Source: Pseudomonas fluvialis (GTDB lineage Bacteria > Pseudomonadota > Gammaproteobacteria > Pseudomonadales > Pseudomonadaceae). From it: DNA of 64,000 nt. The stretch spans positions 186,001-250,000 of the forward strand of contig NZ_JACHLL010000004.1 in assembly GCF_014207935.1 (NCBI RefSeq), written 5' to 3'. The first letter of the stretch is position 1. Each line of letters starts with the position of its first letter. Of the stretch, positions 1 to 8,328 are shown piece by piece. Both the position numbers and the translations under genes were made by a program. The notes under the pieces were generated by a model. The model saw nothing but the letters and a program-made list of their open reading frames with translations, had not been told where the DNA came from and made no database searches.

Positions 1-971
1 GTCCAGGGCTTTTCCTGCTGTGCCACGCGCTGGCACATCCAGTGGGTGTCAAACCCGGTGACCAAAGGCTGCGGCCCGATGCGCTCACCTCGGTGGTTAA
101 GCCATAGCGCCGACTTGCAGGGAATGGTCGACAAGCCATGGCCGGCAAAATGCGGATACGGGTGTGGAAAGCCCGCGGCGTAGTTCCACATCTCGCCGAC
201 ATGGCTAATCTGCGCACCGAGTTTTTCAGCGGCCCAGTGGTGCAACTGGCCATCGGCCAGTGGATGCGCGCCATTGAGCATGGTCTCTGGCAGGGGGCGC
301 TCTTTCGGCCAGTTGGCCCGGCATTCGGCGTGACTGCCATTGATACCGCCCATGGCCAGTACCACCACCGGCGCTCGGCAATACACGATCTCACCGCTCG
401 CCTCATTGATCGCGCTGGCACCACTCAGCTTGCCGGCCGTGTGCTCTAGTCCGGTCACCCGATGCCGGTGCAACAGGGTCAGGCGCCCATCGTGGTTGGC
501 GCGGTGCAGAGCCGCCACCAGGCAGCGCACCAGCTCACGCGAGGTACCCCACACCACGTGGTAGCGCGGCAGACTATTACCGTCTCCATTCAGGCCACGC
601 TCCACCCAGTTCACCGCCGGCATGAACCTGATGCCTTCGGTCTTCAGCCAGTCGTACACTTCGCTGCGCGAATGCTCGACGTAGTAGCGCGCCCATTGCC
701 GCGGCCATTCGTCCTCCGGCTCCAGCTCGCCAAACTGCAGCCAGTCGTGCAGGGCTCGCTCAGGCGTGTCCGGAATGCCCATAGCCTCCTGCAATGGCGT
801 ACCCACCAGGGCCATACCGCCAAAAGCCCAGAGCGCCAGGCCGCCGAGACGCTCAGGAGTATCGCGGTCGATCAGCACAACCCGCTGGCCGGAGCGCAGC
901 AACTCCAATGCCGTGACGATGCCTGCCAGCCCTCCCCCTACCACCACCGCATCGGTCTGCAACGCTGCCAT
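1..971 (-). CDS. FAD-binding dehydrogenase (3-ketosteroid dehydrogenase/fumarate reductase flavoprotein type), 3' end outside window
   Basis: The reverse strand is open from an ATG at 971 to the window edge (323 codons, no stop), so the C-terminus is missing. A GGAGG ribosome site lies 7 nt before this ATG. The N-terminus has a Rossmann FAD fold: VVVGGGLAG at about residues 9-17, followed by an acidic VLIDRD at the end of the second strand. A later VVVLAMGGI segment fits the second FAD-contacting glycine stretch. This is the FAD_binding_2 group of flavin dehydrogenases, normally about 550 aa and soluble, which oxidise or reduce C=C bonds. The substrate cannot be read from the sequence. The gene is divergent from an AraC-family regulator 108 bp away, which is a likely regulator-target pair. 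Family confidence is high and function confidence is low. Confidence 0.85.
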   Translation of the reverse strand, partial: MAALQTDAVVVGGGLAGIVTALELLRSGQRVVLIDRDTPERLGGLALWAFGGMALVGTPLQEAMGIPDTPERALHDWLQFGELEPEDEWPRQWARYYVEHSRSEVYDWLKTEGIRFMPAVNWVERGLNGDGNSLPRYHVVWGTSRELVRCLVAALHRANHDGRLTLLHRHRVTGLEHTAGKLSGASAINEASGEIVYCRAPVVVLAMGGINGSHAECRANWPKERPLPETMLNGAHPLADGQLHHWAAEKLGAQISHVGEMWNYAAGFPHPYPHFAGHGLSTIPCKSALWLNHRGERIGPQPLVTGFDTHWMCQRVAQQEKPW

Positions 972-1079
972 CGGCTTGCCTCCGTCAATGGCGACGCGAG
1001 AAAGCCTCGTGCGTTGCCTTGTTGTTAACCACGATACTCGCTAACGTACTTTTCGAATTGACTTCATAGGCCATCGACA

Positions 1080-2138
1080 ATGACTCTGCAGGCCACTGTT
1101 TCCATTAGCTGGGTCAACACCGTGCTGGCTGCCGCCGAGCAGCAAGGCGTGGCGCGGGAAGTCCTGCTGGCCCAGGCCGGTATTGCCGCCCAGGAGCTGG
1201 ATGCCGAGCGCTGGCCGATCGACCACATCACTCGTTTGTGGTGCGCTGCCGCGCGTTGCACGAAGGACGCGGGCTTTGGCCTGAAGGTCGGCGCCGGCGT
1301 GGGGCCTGCCAGCTTCAACGTGGTCAGCTTCCTGCTGCAATCGGCGCCCACGCTGCGCGAGGCCTTTGCCCTGGTGCAGCAGTGCCAGAGCCTGATCAGT
1401 GACGGCGGGCGTTTTCAGACCATTGCCGGCGCGGATTCCTGCTGGGTGGTTTATCACCCGAGCCAGGGCGAGCTGGCCTTCAGCCCGCACCAGATTGAGG
1501 CGGTGCTGGCGGCCGTGGTGGTGTTCACCCGCTGGGTTACAGGGACCTCGCTGCGGCCGCTGGCCGTACAGTTCAGCCAGGCACGACTGGGGCCGCTGAC
1601 GGGCTACCGCGAAGTGTTCCGCTGCCCGGTGACCTTCGAACAGGCGTTCAGCGGCGTGCTAGTGACGAACGCGCTGCTCGACACTCCTCTACCGCAGGCC
1701 GATGCGCAGTTGGCTCAGGTACTGCACGAGCACGCACGCGAACGCCTGGCGGCCCTGGCCACGCGCACCGAACTGGGGCCGGCTTTGCGGGCCTGGATCG
1801 CCGGTCAGCTACACGCTCACCTACCCACGCGCGCACAGGCGGCGCGGGTGCTCGGCCTGACCGAGCGCACGTTGGCGCGGCGCCTGCAAGCGCAAGGACT
1901 GAGCTTTTCCGGCTTGCTTGATGAGGCACGGCGCGAAGCGGCGCTGCAGGCGTTGGCCCACTCGCAGCGCTCCCTGGCGGAGATCGGCCAGGCTCTGGGC
2001 TATGCCGAACCCAGCGTGTTCAACCGTGCAGTAAGGCGCTGGACAGGCAGCACACCTAGAGCTTGGCGTCTGGCGCAACAAATGACGAATGACGAAGTGG
2101 ATAGCCCAGCAGTACAAAGCGGCTTATCGGTGAGGTAG
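1080..2138 (+). CDS. AraC-family transcriptional regulator
   Basis: A 352-aa protein with the two-domain layout of the Arabinose_bd-like (OruR/ArgR-like) AraC subfamily. The N-terminal ligand domain covers about residues 15-200, and a double helix-turn-helix covers about 240-340. The C-terminal part carries the expected hallmarks: ARVLGLTERTLARRLQ as first recognition helix and EIGQALGYAEPSVFNRAVRRWTG as the second HTH with the conserved GY.(D/E).S.F pattern. It is transcribed away from the FAD dehydrogenase at 1-971 and probably controls that gene. The start has only a weak AGG about 9 nt upstream. The last 25 or so residues after the HTH look unstructured. Confidence 0.9.
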   Translation: MTLQATVSISWVNTVLAAAEQQGVAREVLLAQAGIAAQELDAERWPIDHITRLWCAAARCTKDAGFGLKVGAGVGPASFNVVSFLLQSAPTLREAFALVQQCQSLISDGGRFQTIAGADSCWVVYHPSQGELAFSPHQIEAVLAAVVVFTRWVTGTSLRPLAVQFSQARLGPLTGYREVFRCPVTFEQAFSGVLVTNALLDTPLPQADAQLAQVLHEHARERLAALATRTELGPALRAWIAGQLHAHLPTRAQAARVLGLTERTLARRLQAQGLSFSGLLDEARREAALQALAHSQRSLAEIGQALGYAEPSVFNRAVRRWTGSTPRAWRLAQQMTNDEVDSPAVQSGLSVR

Positions 2139-2245
2139 CGGAAATCGGCACCTTCAAAAGCATGATCCCGTGGCGACGCCGGAGTAACCGTAAAGTGCCA
2201 CGCGCGACAGCCCGTTGCTGACTGCCGCGCGAGTATCTGCCAGGT

Positions 2246-2866
2246 TTACTGCAGGGCCTTGCGCAACTCGGCTAGCAAGGCCTGGTCGGCGGTGGATTTC
2301 AGCAACGTGCTGCTGGCGATTTCCTGGCCGCCAGCATTGAGCAGACTGACCCTGGTGTTGTGGGTGATTTCGCCGTTATCCAGCTGCCGATACTTGATCT
2401 GCAAGGCCGCCGCCAGAGCGCGGGTCTGGCCCTCGTCGGCCGCCACCGCGAGACGGAAAATATCCCCGTCGATCTTGTGCATGTGCAACAGATGACTCAG
2501 GGATGCCGGAGTGTCGTGCAGTGGATTGAGGCTGACCATCAGTACCCTGAGGCTGCCAGGCACTGGCTGCAGCTGGGCAATGGTGCGTTTCAAGCTTTCG
2601 ATCAGCACCGGGCAGGCCGAGGCGCAATCGCCATAGAACATGGTTACCAGCAAGGGCTTGCCGGCCATTTCCCGCCATTCGAACTTGACGCCCTGGGCAT
2701 CCACCAGAGCCACCGGCAAGCCGTACAGCGAGTCGGCCGGAATGCTTGCCGAGGCGGCACTGGGCGCTGCGGGTGCGGCCCAGGTAGCCATCCCCGGGAC
2801 CAGCAGCAAGGCGCTGGAAAGCAGCACCTGGCGCAAGGCCAGGCTGCAACGTTTGAAACCTTTCAT
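2246..2866 (-). CDS. SCO1/SenC-family copper chaperone
   Basis: A 206-aa protein of the thioredoxin-fold Sco family. Residues 1-30 are a signal/anchor sequence. The copper-binding CxxxC is at C81-C85 (GDCASACP), and the third ligand is probably the histidine in EITHNTR near residue 170. I chose the ATG at 2866 because it has AGGAG 7 nt upstream and gives a proper signal peptide; an upstream start would add about 50 non-family residues. It overlaps the end of nirV by 4 nt (ATGA), so translation is coupled and it is the third gene of a nirK-nirV-sco operon. Sco proteins deliver copper in the periplasm, usually to CuA centres. Here the likely client is the copper nitrite reductase NirK (inference from context). 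Confidence 0.88.
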   Translation of the reverse strand: MKGFKRCSLALRQVLLSSALLLVPGMATWAAPAAPSAASASIPADSLYGLPVALVDAQGVKFEWREMAGKPLLVTMFYGDCASACPVLIESLKRTIAQLQPVPGSLRVLMVSLNPLHDTPASLSHLLHMHKIDGDIFRLAVAADEGQTRALAAALQIKYRQLDNGEITHNTRVSLLNAGGQEIASSTLLKSTADQALLAELRKALQ

Positions 2867-3663
2867 GGTGTAGCTCCTGATGTTTGCTCGGGCTCGCGAA
2901 CACAGCGAAAACCCAGATAGTTGCCACCCTGGTTGGCCTGCATGGCGGCCAGCAAGGCCAGACGAATCAATACCGCGTAATTGCTTTTGTCGCCCAACGA
3001 CAGGGCCGCACCGCCGCAAAACTCCAGCTGCTTCTGCTCATCCTGGGTACGACTGTCAGAGCTGACGAACAGGCCGTTGAAGTCCTCGACCCATTCCCAG
3101 GTCAGGCCATGCAAGTCCTGAATGCCGTAGTAGTTGGCCGGTTCCAGGCCAATCGCCTGGGGCGGCTGATTAGCCGGACGCGAATACCAGCCGAGAATCC
3201 GCGCCAGCCACTGCGGGTCCTGGCGGGCATCGGCACGCTGCTCATCGGCGGCGGCAGCAAACTCCCACTCGTACCAGCGCGGCAGGCGCGCCTGCTCACT
3301 GGCACAAAACGCCTGGGCAGCATGCCAGCTGATCTGAGTAACCGGCGCGTTGGCCTGCAAGGGCGCAAAGCTCAACGGCCCTGCCCACAGCGCCAGATAA
3401 TCCGCGCCGGCCAACACCTGCGCCGGCACGCCACGCTGCCATTGCGGCTGGTTGCGCACAAACGCCAGGTACTCGGCATTGCTCACCGGCTGGGTGCGCA
3501 GCCAGAACGGACGGATGCGTGCCGCCGCGCTTACACCATCTGCGGGCAGCACACTGCGAAACTCACCGCCCGGCAGCAGCTTGTACTCTGCCGCCCAGGA
3601 ATTGCCGAACAGCGCGGCGCAGCAACACAGCGCTGCACCGCTCCGCCGCCAGGTCATCTTCAC
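2863..3663 (-). CDS. nirV: NirV, formylglycine-generating-enzyme-like periplasmic protein of the nirK operon
   Basis: A 266-aa protein with an N-terminal signal peptide (cleavage near SWAAE, residue 24) and an FGE-sulfatase domain over about residues 30-255. Typical motifs are present: PVSNAEYLAF, VTQISWHAAQAFC, LPRWYEWEFAA, DLHGLTWEWVEDF and YLGFRCVRE. Genes of this type next to nirK are named nirV. Their exact role is unsettled; a part in NirK copper-site assembly has been suggested. The start codon is GTG at 3661-3663, overlapping the nirK TGA stop as GTGA, so it is translationally coupled. An in-frame ATG lies two codons further in. The gene ends in a 4-nt overlap with sco. Gene order and domain support the name; the biochemical function is inferred. 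Confidence 0.85.
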   Translation of the reverse strand: MKMTWRRSGAALCCCAALFGNSWAAEYKLLPGGEFRSVLPADGVSAAARIRPFWLRTQPVSNAEYLAFVRNQPQWQRGVPAQVLAGADYLALWAGPLSFAPLQANAPVTQISWHAAQAFCASEQARLPRWYEWEFAAAADEQRADARQDPQWLARILGWYSRPANQPPQAIGLEPANYYGIQDLHGLTWEWVEDFNGLFVSSDSRTQDEQKQLEFCGGAALSLGDKSNYAVLIRLALLAAMQANQGGNYLGFRCVREPEQTSGATP

Positions 3664-5078
3664 TGCTGCTTGATCTGCCGCATGGCTTTGACCTGCTCGG
3701 CATTGAGCACCGGCTTGCCGCCATTCATGGCCACATTGATGTAGTTGATCACGGCGGCTACATCCTCGTCGTTCAGATCCTGGGCCGGCATCACGCCGTT
3801 GTAGTGCTGGCCGTTGACCACCAGTTCGCCACTGCGGCCGTGCAACACGATGTGGGCCATTTCATAAGGCCGCTCCTGGAAGAAGTCGGAGTTGGCCAGT
3901 GGCGGAAACACCCCGGCCACACCGGAGCCATCAGGCAGGTGACAGGCCGCGCACACCCGCTCGAATACCCCCTTGCCTCGGGCCAGGGGAGCATCAGCCA
4001 CAGCCACAGGCGGGGCCACGGCCTTGACCGGAGCCCCGGCCACAGCCGGCAATGGCGTCTTGATGCCCTTGCTGTAGATCTCCGGCCGCGCCTCGCCGCT
4101 GACGGCCAGCAGACCGACGGCCCCCTTGTTGAAGGCGCGGGTCAGGGAGTGGTCGACCAGGGTCAGATTGCCCGGCACCTTGGGCACGAACTCGACAATG
4201 GTCGAGCCGCCTGGCGGCACCAGGGTGGTCTGCACATTTTCCTGATAACGGCTGCCGCCATCGCCGTACACGCGGTCGAAGATCGCGCCGATGACATGGA
4301 AGCTGGACACCAGGTTGGGGCCACCGACACCGAAGAACATGCGCACCTTCTCATCGGTTTTGGCGGTCAGCGAACCTTTGCCGGTGAGGGCTCCATCGGC
4401 GCCGTTGAACAGCACATAAGTGGGCTTCTCATCGACGGCTTTCTGCATGTCGAAACCCTGCAGCCCCTCGGCACGGTAGGCACCGTTGGTGTAGAAGTCG
4501 CCCTGCATTACATAGTACTCACGGTCAACCTTGCTCATGCCCTCCTTGGGCTCGACCAGGATCATCCCGTACATGCCGTTGGCCACATGCATACCCACCG
4601 GCGCGGTGGCGCAGTGATACACATACAGCCCCGACGCCAGCGCCTTGAAGGTGAAGGTGGCTTCATTGCCCGGCGCAATCAGGGTCTGTGCCGCGCCACC
4701 ACCCGGCCCGGTCACCGCATGCAGATCGATGTTGTGCGGTAGCTTGTTGCTGGCCAGGTTCTGCAGGTGCAGCTCCACCGTATCGCCTTCACGCACACGG
4801 ATCATCTTGCCCGGCACTGTGCCGCCAAAGGTCCAGAACATATAGCGGGTGCCGGGAGCGATCTCTTTCTCGACCTCCTCCACCGTCAGGTTGACCACCA
4901 CCCGCGCCGCACTCTTACGGGTGATCGGTGCCGGCACCGCCGGCGGCGCCACCAGCTCCTGCACGATCACCGGCAAGGCCGCCTCTGCCGCATAAACCGC
5001 GCTTACCGAGGTAAACGCCCAGGCGCAGGAAGCCGCCACCAATAGCTGTTTTGCCCGTGTGTAATTGCGCTCTTTCAT
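3660..5078 (-). CDS. nirK: Copper nitrite reductase with C-terminal cytochrome c domain
   Basis: A 472-aa periplasmic NO-forming nitrite reductase. Residues 1-31 are a signal peptide. The first cupredoxin domain supplies type-1 copper ligands H115, C156, H164 and M169, type-2 ligands H120 and H155, and catalytic D118. The linker HCATAPVGMH is the short class II (AniA-like) form. The second cupredoxin domain carries the active-site His in SFHVIGAIFDRV and the third type-2 ligand in LVDHSLTRAF. A class I cytochrome c domain follows, with heme motif CAACH near residues 375-379 and a Met ligand in VMPAQDL. This three-domain layout matches the Ralstonia pickettii-type NirK, in which the fused heme feeds electrons to type-1 copper. 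Start ATG 5078 has AGGG upstream. An upstream in-frame start at 5111 would precede the signal peptide. A Dnr-type box lies about 90 bp upstream. nirV follows with a 4-nt overlap. Confidence 0.95.
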   Translation of the reverse strand: MKERNYTRAKQLLVAASCAWAFTSVSAVYAAEAALPVIVQELVAPPAVPAPITRKSAARVVVNLTVEEVEKEIAPGTRYMFWTFGGTVPGKMIRVREGDTVELHLQNLASNKLPHNIDLHAVTGPGGGAAQTLIAPGNEATFTFKALASGLYVYHCATAPVGMHVANGMYGMILVEPKEGMSKVDREYYVMQGDFYTNGAYRAEGLQGFDMQKAVDEKPTYVLFNGADGALTGKGSLTAKTDEKVRMFFGVGGPNLVSSFHVIGAIFDRVYGDGGSRYQENVQTTLVPPGGSTIVEFVPKVPGNLTLVDHSLTRAFNKGAVGLLAVSGEARPEIYSKGIKTPLPAVAGAPVKAVAPPVAVADAPLARGKGVFERVCAACHLPDGSGVAGVFPPLANSDFFQERPYEMAHIVLHGRSGELVVNGQHYNGVMPAQDLNDEDVAAVINYINVAMNGGKPVLNAEQVKAMRQIKQQ

Positions 5079-5164
5079 CGCCCTGCCCTCATCCATTACG
5101 GGTTGCAACACTCATGTTTTTTTAAGCCTGAGCCGATTAAGCGCCCACAGCCGCGCATCCGCGC

Positions 5165-5178
5165 TTGACCAAAATCAT
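5165..5178 (-). promoter_or_regulatory. Dnr/FNR-type box upstream of nirK
   Basis: TTGAC-CAAA-ATCAT on the plus strand matches the TTGAT-N4-ATCAA consensus at 8 of 10 positions. It sits about 87 bp before the nirK start, inside the 146-bp gap between the hemN-like gene and nirK. A dnr gene is encoded 4 kb away. Start of transcription not determined. Confidence 0.6.
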
Positions 5179-5224
5179 TCGGCGTAAAAAAAACTTCAGG
5201 GCGTGCAGGACTGGGCCAGTGGCC

Positions 5225-6547
5225 CTATCGCAGGGAGCGTTGTAAGCCGTGGTCGCGGTGCGCCGCGTGGCCGTATTCCAGCGCTTTGCACACGGCACCG
5301 ACCAGCAAGCGCCCAGCCACCGGCACCTCTAGGGAGTTGGGGCCGAGGACGATCAGACCATCGCGGTCCATCTGCTCCAGACGTGGCCAGGCACCGGCGA
5401 ACTGCGCGCGCAGATCGACGCCGAAGCGCGCCTTCAGGGCGGCAAAATCCAGCTGAAAATTACACAGCAGGTGTTCACTGACCACCCGCAACAGCTGCTC
5501 ATCGAGGCTGCAGCGCAGACCGCGGAACAATGCCAACTGCCCGATGGCCAGCTGTTTCTGGTAGTGCTGCGCATCACCGATGTTCTGCGCATGCAGCTCG
5601 CCGAACTGGCTGCTGGCCGCCAGTCCAAGGCCAAGGTGATCACACTCGTGACGACTGAAGCCCTGGCAGTTGTAATGCAAGTGGCCGTTTTCCTGAGCGA
5701 CCGCCAGGTCATCATCGGGCAGAACGAACTGTCCCAGACCGATATAGCCATAGCCGGCCGCCAGCAGTTGCTCCACCGCATGACGACGCATGATCCACTT
5801 GTCAGCCTGGGCGGCAAAGCCGCTGGCCACCAGACGCTGCAGGACTCTGTAGCGACGCGGTGGATGGGCATAGTCGAAGACCCGCACACGGCTGGGTTGC
5901 AACTCGATGATGGCCGCCACCTTGCGAGCGAAGCTGCTGGTGGTCTGCCAGGCCCGACCATAGCCGAGGTCGATGTTCACCGAACGATAACCCAGAGTGC
6001 GCGCCGCCTCGATCAGCGAGCGCGTCTGCCGCGGGCTCTGGAAATCCACCTGAGCCTTACCATTGGCCGGGTTGATGTCCGGCACGCCGATATTGACGTG
6101 ATTGAAGCCCTGCTCGCGCAGCAGGCCCATGGTCGCCCAGGAGCTATGGGGCAGAGCGATGTCGATGCTGTTGTCGCCACCGGCATAGGACTGGAAGTTG
6201 AAGCGTCGCTGCAGATGCTCCATCAGGCGATTGAGCTCGACGGCATTGGGCAAGCGGCCGGCGAGATGAAACTGCACGACCCGCTGGCTCGCCCCAAGGT
6301 GGCAGCCAAGCATATCGATCTCAAGCGCCAGGTGCTCCAGGTACACGCCAAGATCACCGGCCATCGGCAACTGCACGGCCAGAGACAGCGGGCGCTGTGC
6401 CAGACGGCTGCTGCGCATGGCACGCAATAGATCCAAGGCGGCAATGCCGCGATGGAACTGGGTGTTCTCCGGGTAGCTGCCACCGGCCAGCGCGGCGTGT
6501 CCGTAGCGCTTGATCAGGGGGCTGTTCCATTCAATGGCTGCGCACAT
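5225..6547 (-). CDS. HemN-like protein lacking the radical-SAM CxxxCxxC cluster
   Basis: A 440-aa protein that aligns along its length with the genuine HemN encoded at 16741-18129. Shared landmarks are NFQSYAGGDNSIDI (SIEVDPRTI in HemN), INIGVPDINP (LSFGVQDFDP), SVNIDLGYG (SVSVDLIYG), AGYGYIGLGQFVLPDDDLA (AGYVYIGMDHFALPDDELT) and NCQGFSRHECDHLGLG (NFQGYSTFADCDLIGLG). However, where HemN has FCKSLCYYCAC this protein has a cysteine-free segment near residue 55, and GGGTP is replaced by LAGRLP. The 4Fe-4S/SAM site is therefore missing, and coproporphyrinogen oxidation is unlikely. Start ATG 6547 has AGGA 7 nt upstream. It lies between norR and nirK, on the nirK strand, with a Dnr box after it. 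Function is unknown; a heme-binding or regulatory role tied to denitrification is inference. Confidence 0.85.
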   Translation of the reverse strand: MCAAIEWNSPLIKRYGHAALAGGSYPENTQFHRGIAALDLLRAMRSSRLAQRPLSLAVQLPMAGDLGVYLEHLALEIDMLGCHLGASQRVVQFHLAGRLPNAVELNRLMEHLQRRFNFQSYAGGDNSIDIALPHSSWATMGLLREQGFNHVNIGVPDINPANGKAQVDFQSPRQTRSLIEAARTLGYRSVNIDLGYGRAWQTTSSFARKVAAIIELQPSRVRVFDYAHPPRRYRVLQRLVASGFAAQADKWIMRRHAVEQLLAAGYGYIGLGQFVLPDDDLAVAQENGHLHYNCQGFSRHECDHLGLGLAASSQFGELHAQNIGDAQHYQKQLAIGQLALFRGLRCSLDEQLLRVVSEHLLCNFQLDFAALKARFGVDLRAQFAGAWPRLEQMDRDGLIVLGPNSLEVPVAGRLLVGAVCKALEYGHAAHRDHGLQRSLR

Positions 6548-6638
6548 GTCACGATCCTGACGGAGCTTCAGGTTGCAGTCTCAGGGCACGTCGAGAACAG
6601 CCTATTGATCACCGTCAACTCGAACGCCTGCCGCCGGC

Positions 6639-8174
6639 CTACTTCAAGCCCAGTCGTCGCGCCAGTTTGTGCAGGTTGCTCGGGTCGAGGTCGAGCAGGC
6701 GAGCCGCACTGGCCCAGTTGTCCGCGCACAGTTCCAGAGCCTTGAGTATGTTCTGCCGCTGGCAGGCCTCCACCGCCTCGCGCAGCGAACCACCCAGAGC
6801 TGGCTCTTGCTCGCTGAGGGGCTGTAGTCCAGACGGACTGGCAAAACCGCTCAGACCTTCCAGGTCGAGCAGCTCCGGCTCTAGGGTGAGTATCTGCGTG
6901 CGGCTGGCGCCACGGCTTAGCAGCTTGACCGCCGCCCGGCTGATCACATGCTCCAGCTCGCGCACATTGCCCGGCCAGGGGTACGCGAGCATGGCCCGCT
7001 CCGCTGCCGGTGACAGGCGCATGCTGCGTAGGCCCAGGCGCGCACGGTTGAGTTCGAGAAAATGCCCGGCCAGCAGCAGCACGTCCTGGTCACGCTCGCG
7101 CAGTGGCGGGATCGGCACCGGATACACAGACAGACGATGGTAGAGATCAGCACGAAAATGCCCGTCGCGGATGCTGTCGGGCAAGTGCCGGTTAGTGGCA
7201 GCGATGATGCGCACATCCACATGCAGTGGTTTGTCGGCGCCCAGACGCTGGATCTCGCCGTTCTGCAGCACCCGCAGTAATTTGGCCTGCACGCTCAGTG
7301 ACAGCTCGCCCACTTCATCGAGCAACAGGGTGCCGCCATTGGCCGCGTCGAACCGCCCCGGGCGGTCGCTGGTGGCACCGGAAAACGCGCCTTTGACATG
7401 GCCGAACAACTCGCTCTCGGCCAGCGACTCGGGCAGCGCCGCGCAGTTGACCTGAATCAGCGGCTTGTTGCGGCGCCGCGACAGGCCATGCAGGCGGCGG
7501 GCGAACAGCTCCTTGCCAACACCGGTCTCTCCCAGCAAGAGCACCGGCAACTCGGAGTCGGCGACCACCTCCAACTCACTGAGAATCTGTCGCAAGGCCT
7601 GGCTCTGACCGAGGATTTCACCCTCGTCGGCGAGCGCCTGGGGATGCTGCACATCGCTGCGCGACAGGCGCAGACTGCGGTTTTCCTGCTCCAGGCGGGT
7701 AATCCGCACCGCCGCCTCGATCAGCAGGCCGTAACGCTGCAAATCGCGCCGGGCGTTGCTGTCGAAGGTGCCGGGATGCAGTGCGTCCAGGGTCAGGGCA
7801 CCCCACGGCTGACCGTCGACAAACAGGCTCATGCCCATGCAGTCATGCACGGGCAAAGGCTCGCCGACATGCTGATCGAGCAGTCCATCGTACGGGTCCG
7901 GCAGGCGGCTATCAGGCTCGAACCAGGTCGGCTCGCGCGTCGCCATGATCGCCGCCAGTCGCGGATGCTGGGCCACCACAAAACGCCGCCCCAACGCTTC
8001 ATGCACCAGCCCCACTGTCGCCAGCGGCCGTAGGCTGTCGCTATCCAGGCGCAACAGACACACCGCGCCGCAGCGAAAATGCTCGCGCAAGGTATGCACC
8101 AGACGCTGCAGACGCACGGCGTTGGGCAGTTCGACGATCAGGTCGGCAAGCAGACTGGCTTCAAGCATGGTCAT
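6639..8174 (-). CDS. norR: NorR, nitric-oxide-sensing sigma-54 activator
   Basis: A 511-aa enhancer-binding protein. An N-terminal GAF domain (about 5-165) includes the LPDPYDG stretch (D93, D96), C112 and D130, at places matching the non-heme iron NO sensor of E. coli NorR. The AAA+ domain (about 188-420) has Walker A GETGVGKE 215-222, sigma-54 contact loop GAFSGA 262-267 (canonical GAFTGA) and Walker B LLLDE. A Fis-type HTH lies at the C-terminus (NWASAARLLDLDPSNLHKLARRLGL). The gene is divergent from ytfE, and the shared 154-bp gap holds two GT-N7-AC sites and a sigma-54 promoter facing ytfE. NorR therefore most likely activates NO-detoxifying ytfE and may repress itself. ATG 8174 has AGAG upstream; a second ATG is two codons later. 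Confidence 0.92.
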   Translation of the reverse strand: MTMLEASLLADLIVELPNAVRLQRLVHTLREHFRCGAVCLLRLDSDSLRPLATVGLVHEALGRRFVVAQHPRLAAIMATREPTWFEPDSRLPDPYDGLLDQHVGEPLPVHDCMGMSLFVDGQPWGALTLDALHPGTFDSNARRDLQRYGLLIEAAVRITRLEQENRSLRLSRSDVQHPQALADEGEILGQSQALRQILSELEVVADSELPVLLLGETGVGKELFARRLHGLSRRRNKPLIQVNCAALPESLAESELFGHVKGAFSGATSDRPGRFDAANGGTLLLDEVGELSLSVQAKLLRVLQNGEIQRLGADKPLHVDVRIIAATNRHLPDSIRDGHFRADLYHRLSVYPVPIPPLRERDQDVLLLAGHFLELNRARLGLRSMRLSPAAERAMLAYPWPGNVRELEHVISRAAVKLLSRGASRTQILTLEPELLDLEGLSGFASPSGLQPLSEQEPALGGSLREAVEACQRQNILKALELCADNWASAARLLDLDPSNLHKLARRLGLK

Positions 8175-8187
8175 TTTTACTCTGCAT

Positions 8188-8225
8188 GGTTAAAAGAACC
8201 TTATTCGATAAAGGTACAAATAACC
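8188..8225 (+). promoter_or_regulatory. Two NorR-type enhancer sites (GT-N7-AC)
   Basis: GGT-TAAAAGA-ACC at 8188-8200 and GGT-ACAAATA-ACC at 8213-8225 both fit the NorR core GT-N7-AC with a dyad GGT/ACC. Their centres are 25 bp apart, so they face the same helix side only approximately. They lie 40-80 bp upstream of the -24/-12 element and directly before the norR start. Confidence 0.65.
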
Positions 8226-8264
8226 ACGAATTATAAATAATCCTTTAATTTCAATTAGTTGAAA

Positions 8265-8282
8265 TTGGCACAAGTGCTGCTA
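8265..8282 (+). promoter_or_regulatory. Sigma-54 (-24/-12) promoter of ytfE
   Basis: TTGGCACAAGTGCTGCTA has the invariant GG (8267-8268) and GC (8279-8280) exactly 10 nt apart, and TGGCAC matches the -24 consensus fully. The predicted transcription start is near 8291, 38 bp before the ytfE ATG. Upstream NorR sites support the call. Confidence 0.75.
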
Positions 8283-8328
8283 TTGATCGGTAACCCTTCA
8301 TCACTGATCAATTCCCAAGGACATTGCC

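Noticed and set aside
3519..4742. A 407-codon plus-strand frame across nirV and nirK
   Set aside because: Antisense shadow of two genes with clear catalytic motifs.
5471..6430. A 319-codon plus-strand frame
   Set aside because: Antisense to the hemN-like gene, whose similarity to HemN fixes the coding strand.
8283..8311. TTGATC...GATCAA repeat around the ytfE start of transcription as a Dnr box
   Set aside because: The half sites are 17 bp apart where Dnr/FNR needs 4 bp; kept only as a curiosity.
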